From Neocallimastix lanati (nom. inval.) (taxonomy: Eukaryota > Neocallimastigomycota > Neocallimastigomycetes > Neocallimastigales > Neocallimastigaceae): a DNA stretch of 64,000 nt. Every line of letters begins with the position of its first letter. Position 1 is the stretch's first letter. This document shows, piece after piece, positions 23,822-36,101 of this stretch. Made by a program: the position numbers and the translations under genes. The stretch is taken from the NCBI GenBank assembly GCA_016946835.1, contig JACVTC010000004.1, positions 1,450,001-1,514,000 of the forward strand, given 5' to 3'. The notes beneath the pieces are model-generated. The model searched no databases. It saw only the letters and a program-made list of their open reading frames with translations, and was not told where the DNA came from.

Positions 23822-23825
<4 letters not shown>
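23814..23825. repeat. Target-site duplication, left copy
   Basis: AAGATAAAAAAA, immediately left of the poly(T) tail of the nested LINE. It is identical to 24865-24876. Confidence 0.88.
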
Positions 23826-23852
<27 letters not shown>

Positions 23853-24864
23853 AGACAGGGAAGAGAATACACTTCCAAAAACTTTATTAAATTTTATTTT
23901 AAAAAATACATGTAGGTGAAAAGTACATTAGAAATTAAAAAATAAAAAATTAAAAAATAAAAAATAAAAAATAAAAAAGCTCGAAAATACTATGTATTTC
24001 GGCAAGTTGTACTATGCGGGAATTTTACCCTTCCTATCAAATAAAAAAGAAATAAAATTTAGAAGTAACATCCTTAAAATAGATAGTGTGGTGTCCACTA
24101 AACTCTCCCCGGATTCATCATTTATTGAGCTACTAGGGCGAGAATCACCCTTCGTAGTAATAGATGATAATCCTGTATTTTCATTATGCCTTATCAGTAC
24201 GACGTCGACGCTCTTGGTTAAGTTTGATATTTTGCAATACCTATCAAATAATAGCTCAAACGAACTACTTATGATAGGTATTGCATTTGTTAAGAATTCC
24301 GCCAAGCCCACAATTTTTGGAACAGGTGACTCAGATGAACCTTTGAAAAGTAGTTCATTTAAATGTCTCTGTTCCCCACTATCGAAATGTAGTTCATTTA
24401 AAACTAAAGTCCCACCAAGAAGGAACAAGTATATATAATGATTGATATAATCTTCAAAATCAGAAATAGAGTCATAGGAAGAAAGAGGATTAAACGCTCT
24501 AATCTTCCTAAGGAATAAAACATAGAGATCATCGATGAAATTTAAAGAATTCCATCTAAAAGATGCAAGAGCATCGCATTTAAAAATCCAATGTTCAAAA
24601 GATTGATTACCTTCACCACAACATGGGCAGGACTTTGGACAATCTTCTGAAACTCTACCCATTCTAATAGCAATAGTAGTATTGTATTTATAACCACAGC
24701 GTAAACGTATAATCCACGAAAATCCTAAGTTGAATTGGGGATATTTTAAGCTAAGCATTATTATAGCTTTATTGTTTGAGAACTTGTTACTATCGTAGTT
24801 TTGACCTTTAATACCTTGAAATCTGGAAACTGATTTCCAGTAACGTTCTATAATATCGTCATAT
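23826..24864 (-). mobile_element. 5'-truncated family 1 LINE (1.04 kb), nested
   Basis: A 3' poly(T) at 23826-23852, then a 3' UTR nearly identical to that of the element at 16155. The C-terminal ORF starts (5' truncated) at about 24862 with YDDIIERYWKS and runs to 24012. It carries the zinc knuckle (CPCC ... HWIFKC), FLLGG, VGLAEFL and KSVDVVLIRH. It is open through the region and a few percent different from 16333-17165. Flanked by a perfect 12-bp target-site duplication, it is a textbook truncated target-primed insertion. Confidence 0.93.
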
Positions 24865-24876
24865 AAGATAAAAAAA
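24865..24876. repeat. Target-site duplication, right copy
   Basis: AAGATAAAAAAA at the 5' edge of the nested LINE. The uninterrupted paralogue near 14399 reads AAGATAAAAGAATAAAC, confirming that this is the pre-insertion site. Confidence 0.88.
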
Positions 24877-25050
24877 TAAACAAAAAATAAAACACAAAAT
24901 AAAAATAAAATAATGGTATAATATATTCTAGTTTCATTTAATTAATATTTGTAAGACTTCACAAGGGCATTATTATACTGAAGTATAATAATTAACTTTG
25001 ACTTCGCAATGTTAATCATAATTTTAAGATACAAAATTATGATCTTTAAT

Positions 25051-25661
25051 AAATAATAATTTGATAATTTTAAATCCATACACAATAAAATTTAAAAAAA
25101 AAAAAAAAATAATAAATAAATAAATAAAATTTACTAAGCAAAACAAGTATTAATATAAAATTTACCAAACAAGTATTAACACTATTATTTTTACTTTCTT
25201 TTTTATTTTTTAAATAATTATTTCTTTATTTAATTTTTTTATTTTTTTTTTCTTTCATTTTATTTTTATTTTTTTTTATTAATTTATTTTTTTTTATTTT
25301 TTTTTTTTTTTTTTTTTAATTATATATTTATTCAATTATTATTATCTTTTATTTTTTTTTCTTTAGTTATTTAAAGAAATAAAATAAAATAATGATTGCT
25401 TGTTTATTCGCTTATTTGAACTTTTAAATATTTATACTTTTTTTAATAAATATTGTATATAATTTCCGATATATAATTATATATAAATTCCATTAATATA
25501 TAATTCTATATCTAATTAAATAATATTTTTATCATTTTCTATAAATAAATAATTTAATTATAAACGTTTTTAGCTTGTTAGTCAATTTAATTTCATCAAT
25601 GAACATCGTATTATTTTTTTTCTTTCTTCTTTTTTTCTAAATTTATTTCATTTTAAATAAT
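25051..25661. other. Intergenic A/T spacer
   Basis: T-rich sequence between the LINE block and the 3' end of the secreted-protein gene. No coding exon or LINE homology seen. Confidence 0.65.
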
Positions 25662-26319
25662 TTAGAAAAGGAAGTAAAGAGTAGAGCAAACGAGACCAAC
25701 TAAACCGGTAATAGCAGTACGTGGGGAAGCAGCACTGACAGTAGCATTGGCAGTGTTGTTAACGGCGTTAGCAGTATTGTTAGCAGCAACGACAGTGTTG
25801 TTAGCAGCATTAACAGCGCTAGTAGCAGCAGCTCCAGCAGCTTCGGTGGCAGTGGCAGCAGCACCATTGGCAGCATTAGCGGCAGTATTAGCGGCATCAG
25901 TAGCAGTACCAGCAGCGGCACCAGCGGCAGCAGCAGCAGCACCAGAACCAGCACCTAAGAATTCAGTATCAATACAGTTGTTGTAACAGCTGATAGAACC
26001 ATCACACTTACTAATACAAGATTCAACATTGTTAACTTGTTGAACAGTTGGAGCTGGAACATTGAAACAGTGAGCGATACAAACAACATCATCACCACAG
26101 TTCTTGGACTTAACACATTCTATTTATATTTTATTAAGTTCAAAATTGTGATTTTATTAACATTTTAGAATTCATTAATAACTTCATATTTTATTTTAAT
26201 TTATTTTTATAGAATTTTATTTTTTCTTTTTATTTATTATTCTTTAATATACCTTCGGCGGTTTCGGCAGAAACAGCTAAAGCAGCAGCGGCAGCTAATA
26301 AAACGTAGTTGAATTTCAT
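25662..26319 (-). CDS. Secreted 8-Cys, Ala-rich protein with GPI-type tail
   Basis: Two exons, 26319-26253 and 26119-25662, with a GT-AG intron between them, join in frame to 174 residues. Residues 1-18 are a clear signal peptide (MKFNYVLLAAAAALAVSA). Residues 23-71 hold eight Cys in the pattern C-x5-C-x5-C-x3-C-x16-C-x3-C-x5-C-x3-C. Residues about 75-155 are an Ala/Thr/Asn-rich linker with several N-x-T/S sites. The last ~17 residues are hydrophobic (ITGLVGLVCSTLYFLF), as in GPI-anchored wall proteins. The 8-Cys count recalls fungal CFEM domains, but the spacing is not canonical. Codons favour GCT/GCC, AAC, TTC and AAG, unlike neighbouring genes, which suggests strong expression. Likely role: a cell-surface protein; the ligand is unknown. 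Confidence 0.88.
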
Positions 26320-28989
26320 TTTCTCTATTTAATATTTATTAAAAAAATTTATATTTTTTTTTATATATGTATAAAATTTCAATGTTAAGAAATTATATTG
26401 TTTATATACCTTTTTTTTTATTTATTATTTTTAAAAATATAAATTAATATTTAATTTAATTGTTTAAATTTCATAGGTTGTTTTTTTTTTTTTTTTTTTA
26501 ATATTATAAAAAGATAAAATCATTTCAACATGAACTTTAATAATATAAATTTTAATTATTATTAAACTTTACAAAAAAAAATAATAATATGTTAATAATT
26601 AATAAATAGAATATATTAAAAAATATATTTTTTATATTAAATATATTAATGTTTTAAATCATCTATAATATAATAAATATATAAAATTATATATTATTAT
26701 AATTATTAAATCTAAATAAATAGAAGAAAATTATATTAAAATATTAGCATTTTATGATAAATTTTATACATATAGAAAAATAATATATTAAATAATCTAG
26801 TGTAATATATATTTTAAATGCATTTTTTAAATATAGTATTTATATCAAATCATATATTAAAATATGGAAATAATATAAAAAAATGTAGTATAATTTAATG
26901 TTTACATTAAAATACAAATGAAATGTAATTAATCTGAAACGAAAAGTAAATTTTAATATAATTTTTCTTATTGTATATTCTTTTTTTTTTTTATTAACAA
27001 TATATTAAAATGTATTATTTTTTATTATTTATTTTACTATTGATAATATATTAGTATTGTAAATAAACTTTCATTTTTAAAAAAATAAATAATAAAAAAA
27101 TACTATAAACTTTCTTTAAAGGGAAATTAAATTAAGTTTGATATCCATTTAAAAAAAAAAAAAAAAAAAAAAAAAGAAAAGTGTGACAAAAATTTTTTTT
27201 TCATATTTTTTTTTTATGATTAAAGATAAATAATATATAATATATATTTTATATATATATAACATATATATATAATTTTATTCTAATCTAATCGTATTGA
27301 TGACAATCTAATTTATTATTTTATTCTATATATATATTATATATATATCTAATACTATTTATTAAAAGTTATTTATTTTATTTATTAATATAATAAAAAA
27401 TTTTTATATATTTAATATTGATTCCATTTATATATAAGGCTTAGTCAATTGTTGGACATGTAAGAGCATTGAATAATAATAATACCAAAAAGTAGTAATA
27501 ATAAGTATTAAAAATAAATAATAATAATAGTAATAATAATATAATAAAAATAAATATTAGTAAATAAACATTATAAATGAAAATAAAATAATAATAATAA
27601 AAAAAATAATAATTAAAAAAATAATAATTAAAAAAAATCATTATAACATTAATAATAATAATCATTTTAAAATTCTGTGATACGTAATTCATCTTTCATT
27701 TGATTTTTTTTTTAACTTAACAGATATTACTTTTAGAAAAACTATTATTATTCTGCATTATTTAAATAGATAAATTATTAAAAATTTGCACTGATGAGTT
27801 ATTTCAATATATTCTGGATAATATACAAAATGAAAATATAAGAAACTTTTTATCATCGGTTTAAATACATTATAAATAAATTCATTCAATTCTCTTTACA
27901 TAATTTATATAGGTATGAAGAAGTTCAGTAGCAGAAACACGTTTCATATATACGTTTACATCTTTCATTCATTATTTAACATTTATACAATAATTATTAA
28001 TCATTACTATTAACTATCATTCATATATAATTCATTAATTAATTAATTATTTATTTATATATTTATTTATTTACTTTTGTTCATTTATTTAATTAATTAA
28101 TTTATAAATTAATTTATTATACATTTGTTTGTTTATATATATATATATTATTTAGGTCAAACTTTAATAATTATTCATACATTAATTATAATTTTAATTC
28201 ATTTATTAATTGTTATTCGTACATTGAATTATTTAATAGCATTTGTTAAAACTCAAAACATTTAAAGTTTAAAGATTCAAAACATGAATTAGATTGATTA
28301 ATCATTAAACTATAATGAAAATCAACCAATGGGAAGACTTGAAATGAATGTATTACAAAGTACAAATTTAATTTAATTTTAATTAGCAATAGTAATAATA
28401 GTATTAAATAATATAAAAATAATTAATATATAAATAATAAATAATAAATAATAAATAATGTATAATAATTAATAACAAAGATTGAAATTTTTTTTTAAAA
28501 AAAAAAATATAAAAAAAACCAAAAAATAATTAATAATACATATTAATAAAATAATAAAATAAAGTAGTATTAATTTTTGTAATAATAATGGTAAAGTAGT
28601 AATAATAATACATTAAGTGGAAGAAGAAAAAAAAAACAAAAAGATAATAATAATATTAAATAAATAAATAAATATTTATTTAAAGATAAACCTCATCCAT
28701 AATCAATCAAATATTTTTAAATTGTGTTTCATAGTTTCATATACATTTTTTTTTTAAAGTAAAATTATTAATATTTAAGTAGGATACAAAAAATAATTTA
28801 TCGAAAATAAATACGTAAATCTTTTGTGGATTTTTTTTTTTTTTTATTAATAAAAAAAAAAAATAATTAATGAAACATTTATTATATATATATCATTATA
28901 TTAACCAATACCAATATCAATGATAATAATGATTAAATAAATTTAAATATGACATTGTTAATAAAGAAAATTTAGTTAAAGATGAAATA

Positions 28990-29135
<146 letters not shown>

Positions 29136-30163
29136 TTTAAATGTAGAAATTGATTTTCAAATTATTATTATTATTATTTTTTTTATAGATATACAAGTAA
29201 AATAATGATAATATAATACATAAAAAATTTTAAATATTAAAGAAAACAAATTTTTTTCTTGTTATTCATAAAATCAGATTTGTTTAGATTAAAATAATAA
29301 ATTATTAATTTTTATATTTGATTTTTCTTATCGCTTTTTAATATATATAATTAATATTTTGTATATATGTCTTTCATATGTTTATAACAATTTATGGATT
29401 ATTTAGGCTTTTCATATGTTATTTATATATATATAAATGTTTTATTCTTTGTAATATTAATATTTACTATTTATTCAGTTAAAAGTTTGTTTATTAGAAA
29501 TTATATTTCTATATATATCTTTTATAACTGTATCTGTTAAAATCATTAATTAATCCATATTAACTTCATAATTCCATAAAAAAAAAATTTTTTTTTTTTA
29601 TTATTCCACATTTTTTTTTTTTTTTTGAGAAATTCATTTTTTTTTTAAAACAAATAATTATTAATAGTATATTAATTATAGCATATTCTATAAAAAAAAA
29701 ATTCAATTTGTTATATATTTTAGGTTTTTTTTTTTATAATTTTTTTAAATTTTTTTTTATATTAATATATATAAATAAATATTTTCTATATTTTCTAAAA
29801 AAAAAATAATAATTCATAAATATTAAACGTATTAAATTAAGTAGGTATTTACTTTTTATTTATTATTTTATTTATTGTGACCATAATTATAAATACTGGA
29901 GTTATATTGAATTTATATTAATTAAAGTAGACTTTAAAAGTTTAAAATGAAATATACATGATATTTTTTTTTTTATTTAATTTTATATAAATAAAGTTTC
30001 AGTAAAATAAAATAATAAAAAATAAAAAATAAAAAATAAATAAATAAATAAAAAAAAAAACCGAATTAAAAATATTAAAATATATATATATATTTTTTAT
30101 TCAAATTAAAAGTTTACATAATCATTATTATTATTAATATCATTATTGTTAACTATTATTATA

Positions 30164-30215
30164 TTTTTTTTTTTTTTTAGACCAGAAATAAAATTTATTT
30201 AAAATATATAAAATA
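30164..30215 (-). mobile_element. LINE 3'-tail relic
   Basis: A T run (30164-30178) followed by AGACCAGAAATAAAATTTATT resembles the tail of the copies at 20335 and 10946. Only about 50 bp is recognisable, so this is a very short 5'-truncated insertion or an old relic. Confidence 0.45.
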
Positions 30216-30230
30216 AAGATTGAAATTATG

Positions 30231-30267
<37 letters not shown>

Positions 30268-30678
30268 CGGTAAATAAAATTTAATGTTTATTAGTAGAGT
30301 ATACTGGATTGATTATTTTATATTGAATATATAACAATATATAAATTTAAAAATAAAAATAAAAAATAAAAAAAAAAAATTATAATAAATTAAATAAATA
30401 TCTAATATTGTAATAATAATATATTTATTTATTTTTTATTTTTTATTTTTTATCTTATTTTTATTTCTTATTTTATTTTTTATTTTTTATTTTATTTCTA
30501 TTTTTTATTTTCTATTTTTTATTTTTTAATTTTTTAATTTTTTAATTTTTTATTTTTTATTTTTTTATTTTCTTATTTTTTATTTTTTATTTTTTTTTTT
30601 TGTATAAATTATTAATTAATAGGTTTAATTTTAAAAAAAAAAATTTTTTTTTTATTTTTATTTTATTATTATTTTCTT

Positions 30679-31613
30679 CTATAATTCTGAGGTTTCTTCC
30701 TCCTCTTCCTCATTTAAAAGTTCATCAGGTAATATTTTATTATTGGAGTAGAAAAAGAAATCTTCTTCTGCTTTCTCCTCTTCCTCTTTAGTTATTGGTA
30801 AAAATGATTCCCTTTCTTGCAATTCTAATGCTTTTTGTTGCTCTATAGCTTTTCTAATTCGTTCTTCCTTTTCTATTCTTTCTTGTTCTTTTTTCTTAAG
30901 TTCTTCCTTCTCTTCTTCTTCCTCTTCCTCTTCTTCTTCTCTTTGTACTTCTTTTTTTACTTCTTGTTCTTCGTTTTGTCCTTCTCTTTCATTGTTTTTT
31001 CTTTCATTATCAGCTATTCTTTTTTTTATTTTTTCCTTTTCTTCTTCTTCCTTCTTTTGAATATTTATAGCTTTTTCCATTTGTTTAGCCATATCAGATA
31101 TAATTTTCTTTTCTTTCATAATTTCTTTTTCTTTTTCTTTTTCTTTTCCTTTATTTTTTTCTTCTTCTTCTTCTTCTACATAATTGGAACGAAGAAGTGC
31201 TGCTTCTGAATCACGCAATAAACTCTTAATCGCTTCTACTAAATTACTGGCACATATCACTAATTGTTTATCCCCATCCATATCAAATCGACTACCAGAT
31301 TTAACGGCTACTACTACTTTAAGTTGCTGTCCTATCGTATTAATACGTTCTACTGTATTAAGCAGTTGATGTTTAAGTCGTTTATCGGTGCAAGTTTCAC
31401 TAATTTTTTGAGCATAGTTTAAAATTTTAACACAATCCATCATTTCTTGTGCAGTACGAATTAACATTTTTTTTGCTTGAGGTTTACTACGAATAATTTG
31501 ATTGTAGTAGGAAAGTTCATCTAATTTTTGCGCAATGACATTAGCCTTATCAATAATTGGATTATTTTCTTGTTTCCATTTTGATGCTGCTAATTTCAAA
31601 TCATAAGCGACAG

Positions 31614-31664
<51 letters not shown>

Positions 31665-31864
31665 TTTATTTTATTTTTTTTTAAATATATAAATATATAT
31701 TATATTTTTATATTATATAAGTTAGTATGTTAGTATAAATCAGTCAATAAATAAATATGCTAATAAATAAAAAATAATTATATAATAATTATATATATAT
31801 ATATATAATTATTTTATATTATTTTATATTTAATATAAATATTATTATAAAAAAAAATAATAAA

Positions 31865-31899
<35 letters not shown>

Positions 31900-31920
31900 T
31901 AAAAATAATAATAAAAATAA

Positions 31921-31957
<37 letters not shown>

Positions 31958-32011
31958 GAAATAAAAATAAAATAATAATAATAATAATAATAATAATAGA
32001 AATAAAAATAA

Positions 32012-32042
<31 letters not shown>

Positions 32043-34821
32043 GAAATAAAAATAAAATAATAATAATAATAATAATAATAATAGTAATAGAAATAAAAAT
32101 AATAATAATAAATAAAAAAGTTTATATTACTTTAATTGGATTATTGGTAGCTTCATCTTTATTTAATGGTTGTACAATGAGATTACTATCAGCTAATGGT
32201 GATTGATAAATAAAACTCAAATTATTAACACTGAAACTTGTATTACTGGTGGAGGAGATATTGGAGGTGGTAGAAGAGTTTAAAGAATTTTGACGTAGAT
32301 TAGGACGAGTAGTAGTTGAAATCGGAGAACGTGGAGATAAGGGGGAAAGAGAGGATAATGATGATGATGATGATAATGGGGATTTATGACCTTTACTTTT
32401 ACCTCCTTTATTATTACTATTTAAGGCTAAAGAACTTGGGTTAAGTAAATAATCGGTTTGAGAAGACCGTTTCATTGCTGAAGGTGGAGTAGGTGGAAGT
32501 TCTTTAGAAATGGCATATCGACGATTAATACGAATAATTTGATCCAAGGTTTCAACCTCTTTTTTTAATTTAGTTAAACGATTTTTAATTTCTGAAAATT
32601 TTAATCTTTCTAATTCATCTCTTTGTTGAGTAGGTAATGGCATTTGACTAAGATCAGCAAAAGTCATATCGGATATAAGTCTGGAGGTATCTCCTGAACT
32701 TGTACTAATAGCTTCATTTAATTTTTCAAAGGTTTCTCTAGTAGAATCCTTAATTTCACGGTTATTCATATTTTTACCAATAAATTTCATTTCTTAATAT
32801 TTATTTTTTTATTTATTTTATTTTATTTTATTTTATTATTTTTTTTTTTATAGTATTTAAATTATATATATATTTTTAAAAAAAAAAAAAAGAATATAAA
32901 TTTATATAAAAATATTATTTATTTAAATTTAAGAATTAGTATATTTATAATTAAGTATTTATATGTATTATTTTAATATTTAAATAATTTATGTTTAATA
33001 ATATATATTTATGAATAATAATTAATAATATATGATGTATTAAATAAAAAATAAATATGACATATATATAAAAAATCTTACCATTTTTTATTTCTTTAAT
33101 TGATTTTTTCAATCGATCACGATAGGAATTATCCTCAGTATTGATACATTCATTCTTTGAAATATCAATTAATTGATTTACTGTAGCTAAGATTGATTTA
33201 TATTCTACAGGTAAATCTTCAATATTATTATCTTCATTTTTACAGAGTGCCTTAATATGTCCATTAATATTTAAACCTAACAAATAATTAAATAAATAAA
33301 ATTATATTATTAGTATAAATTTATTAACATAAATTATACTCGGGTTATATATATATTTACAAAATTATTAAATAAATAAATAAATAAATAAAAAAGAATT
33401 TATACAATTAAATAAATGATTAAATTATATAAATAAATATAACAAATATAATAAATATAAAAAATATATTATATATAATAAATAAATTAATAAAATAAAT
33501 TCTTTACTTGAACTGTCAAGAAGATCTTTCATCGAAAATACTCCTTCTTGATTAATAATATAGGACTTCACGTCATTGACAAGATATTCCCATGTATTAA
33601 TTATATTATCATAAAATAAATTAAAATTGCTTTCTTCCTTATGCTGACCGATAGCATAACTCGTCTTTAAGAGAAGAGGATAAAATTGACCAATAATACT
33701 TACTTTTTTAAAAATAACATCTTTATGAATTTGTAAATTTTCATTTGAGAGTAAATTAACAACACGTTCTAATATAAAAATAAATTGATTTTTATAAATT
33801 TTTAAAGCATGGACTATGGGATAATCTTCTTCTTCTTCGGTTATTCCTGGTATTGTTTTATTAATATTATGAATTAATTCCATTATTGATTCATTTTCAT
33901 TTCCATTGTTATTTTTATTATTGATATTTGTATCTTTATATTTTTTTAAATATTGCATTTCCTTTTGACTTTCGATATAGAGTTGAAGTTGTTGTTCATG
34001 ATAAGGTTGTAAAGTGGCTTCCTTTAATGTTCCTGCTTTGGCTTCACTTACAAAACTTCCAAAAAGAGAATCCATATTAGTGGAATTAGCCATTTCATCT
34101 GAAATTACAACAATAGAGGATATTACACATTTATTAAATAAATCTTTAAGATAAAGTAGATATTCCGTACGATATTCTAATTCAGCTACTAATTGATTTC
34201 TTAATGAATAAGGATAATTACTATTTTGACAATTTTTTATTAGATCTATAAAATCTACTTCTTTTCTTTTTAATAATCCAATTGTAGCACTAATATTTTG
34301 TTTTTGATTTGGGTCATATATAATTGGAAGTTGTTCTTTTTTTATTTAATAATAAATAATAATAAATAATAATAAATAAATATAAATATAAATATAATAT
34401 TAATATAAATATAAATATAAATATAAATATAAATATATGTTGAATATGAATATATATATATATAAATTTATATATATCAACAATAATATTATTATTAATC
34501 ACGTCAATAATAATATTAATAATTATAACAATAGTAACAGTAACAAAAATAGTTCATTTATAGAATTATTTTACCTTTTATATAATTTAATACTGAATTA
34601 TAACTAGATAAATACTTTTCTAATAAATCAAAAGCATTTTTATATTGTTTTTTAGAATGTAATTGTTGAAATATATATTGATAATTATGTACATTTTCCA
34701 TCATTTGAGTCAATGATCCTCCCTTATTTATTTTTATAATTATTGAAATAATGTATTTAACAAAAAAAAAAAAAAATATTTGTTTATACATATACATGTA
34801 ATTTAATTAAATAAATCAATG

Positions 34822-34864
<43 letters not shown>

Positions 34865-34908
34865 TATTATAGATAGAATAAAAAAAAAAAAAAAAAAATA
34901 GATATTAT

Positions 34909-34950
<42 letters not shown>

Positions 34951-36101
34951 CAATAATAATAAATAATATCATATAAAAAAAATTTAAAAAAAAAAAAAAG
35001 ATTATTCTTTTTTACTTTTGAAGTTTCTATGGTTTTTGAATCGTCATCACTAACAATATTATCAATATCTTGACAAGTTCTCTTTAAAATATTACAAATT
35101 ATACATTTTGAAGTAGTTATACTATCCGAATCAAAATTTTTAAGAATAGCTTTGTAGGAATTTAAAAGCAAAGGCGTAATTTTAGATATGGTATTAACAG
35201 ATATACGTAAACGAAGTTGAGATTGATGTGATAAAAGTTCAGGTATTCTATTATTTACTTGAGCAGCTAACGCCATAGAGCACTGAGAAAGTTGTCGTAA
35301 TGTAGAAATAGAATCCTGTACGGATTTTTCTTGATTTGTTGAATCAATAAGTTCACGTATATATTGAGATATTGCTTTAATTTTTCGAATTTCAGTTTCA
35401 TCATAAATGTCTAGAACATTAGTTATTCCTGATAATATTGTTTGAATTGCTACTACAAGCATATCTCGACCTTCTTTACTTTTTGTATCCTGCTTTAATA
35501 ATTCAGCTGATTGAAGTAATAATTTTGAGGCTTCCATTACTTAATAATATAAAATAAAAATTAAAAAAAAAAAAAATAATAATATTTTTTTTTCAATAAT
35601 GAAATTTAAATTTAATTTTAATTCAAAATAAATATACATTGTAATTTTTGTATTTAATATAGTATTGAATATCATATATATTAACATAAATTATAATTGA
35701 ATTATATTATATATAAAACGATAATAATATATATAAAAATTAGAAAAAAAAAAAATATTTAAAAAAAGGTTATGATTATAAATATATATATAAATAAAAT
35801 AAATAAAATTAAAAAATTAATAATTATCATTTATAAATATATATATATTTTTTATTGAAAATCAACCTTCGTTGCAGCCTTCAGGCATTTTTTGTTGTAG
35901 TATAACATCTTCTTTTATACTATTCATATAAGTATAGCCAACTTTTACAACTTGTTCGATTTGTTTTGATACTGCATTTGCAAAATTTGTTATATCCGGA
36001 AAATCTGAATTATTCTCTGTAACTTCTTCATTTAATATTATTAATTCTGATATTATTTCAACAATTGGAGATAATATTTTTTTCTTGGTTATTGTATTCA
36101 T
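30679..36101 (-). CDS. Vinculin homologue
   Basis: Seven exons join in frame to 1175 residues: 36101-35867, 35539-35016, 34722-34575, 34335-33508, 33276-33082, 32792-32131, 31614-30679. All introns are GT-AG and phases match. Vinculin links membrane adhesion sites to actin. Residues 1-250 match the vinculin head: the N-terminal SPIVEIISELI, PDIT, and DETEIRKI (animal vinculin DEAEVRKI). Exon 4 ends in a WEYLVNDVKSY ... SMKDLLDSS segment matching the QWIDNVEKM ... TKSLLDASEE region. Exon 6 carries a Ser/Pro-rich linker (LPPTPPSAMKRS, SPLSPRSPIS) where vinculin has its proline-rich hinge. Exon 7 opens with the five-helix actin-binding tail (KWKQENNPIIDKA, CTDKRLKHQLL, VERINTIGQQLK). The last ~165 residues are a Glu/Lys-rich charged extension absent from animal vinculin (1066 residues). 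Vinculin itself is more likely than alpha-catenin because of the linker and tail. Confidence 0.93.
31616..31662 (-). repeat. 47-nt A tract next to a 3' splice site
   Basis: On the coding (-) strand the last intron of the vinculin gene ends in a 47-nt A run directly followed by the G of the acceptor and exon 7. No pyrimidine tract is present. Confidence 0.8.
31856..32115. repeat. Compound AAT minisatellite in vinculin intron 6
   Basis: Blocks of AAT repeats separated by a recurring GAAATAAAAATAAAA spacer, several copies about 50-60 bp apart. It lies wholly in the intron between exons 6 and 7. Confidence 0.8.

Larger units (their letters stand above)
23663..25050 (-). mobile_element. LINE family 2 3' UTR, split by a nested LINE
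   Basis: A 73-nt poly(T) (23663-23735) is followed by 3' UTR sequence matching 14330-14590. The match is interrupted at 23826 and resumes at 24865, running to about 25050. The middle is the nested copy described separately. Only the 3' UTR of this family 2 element remains; no C-terminal coding part is seen to the right. Confidence 0.85.

Noticed and set aside
25700-25986. Leu-rich (-) and Ala/Val-rich (+) ORFs
   Set aside because: Shadow frames of the Ala-rich stalk of the secreted protein; neither has its own start context or conserved features.
27441-27692. 83-codon - strand ORF rich in Phe, Tyr and Ile
   Set aside because: Pure A/T composition explains it, apart from the last ~10 codons. 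No motif or splice structure supports a gene.
30835-31209. Phe/Ser-rich + strand ORF
   Set aside because: Antisense shadow of the Glu/Lys-rich end of the vinculin homologue.
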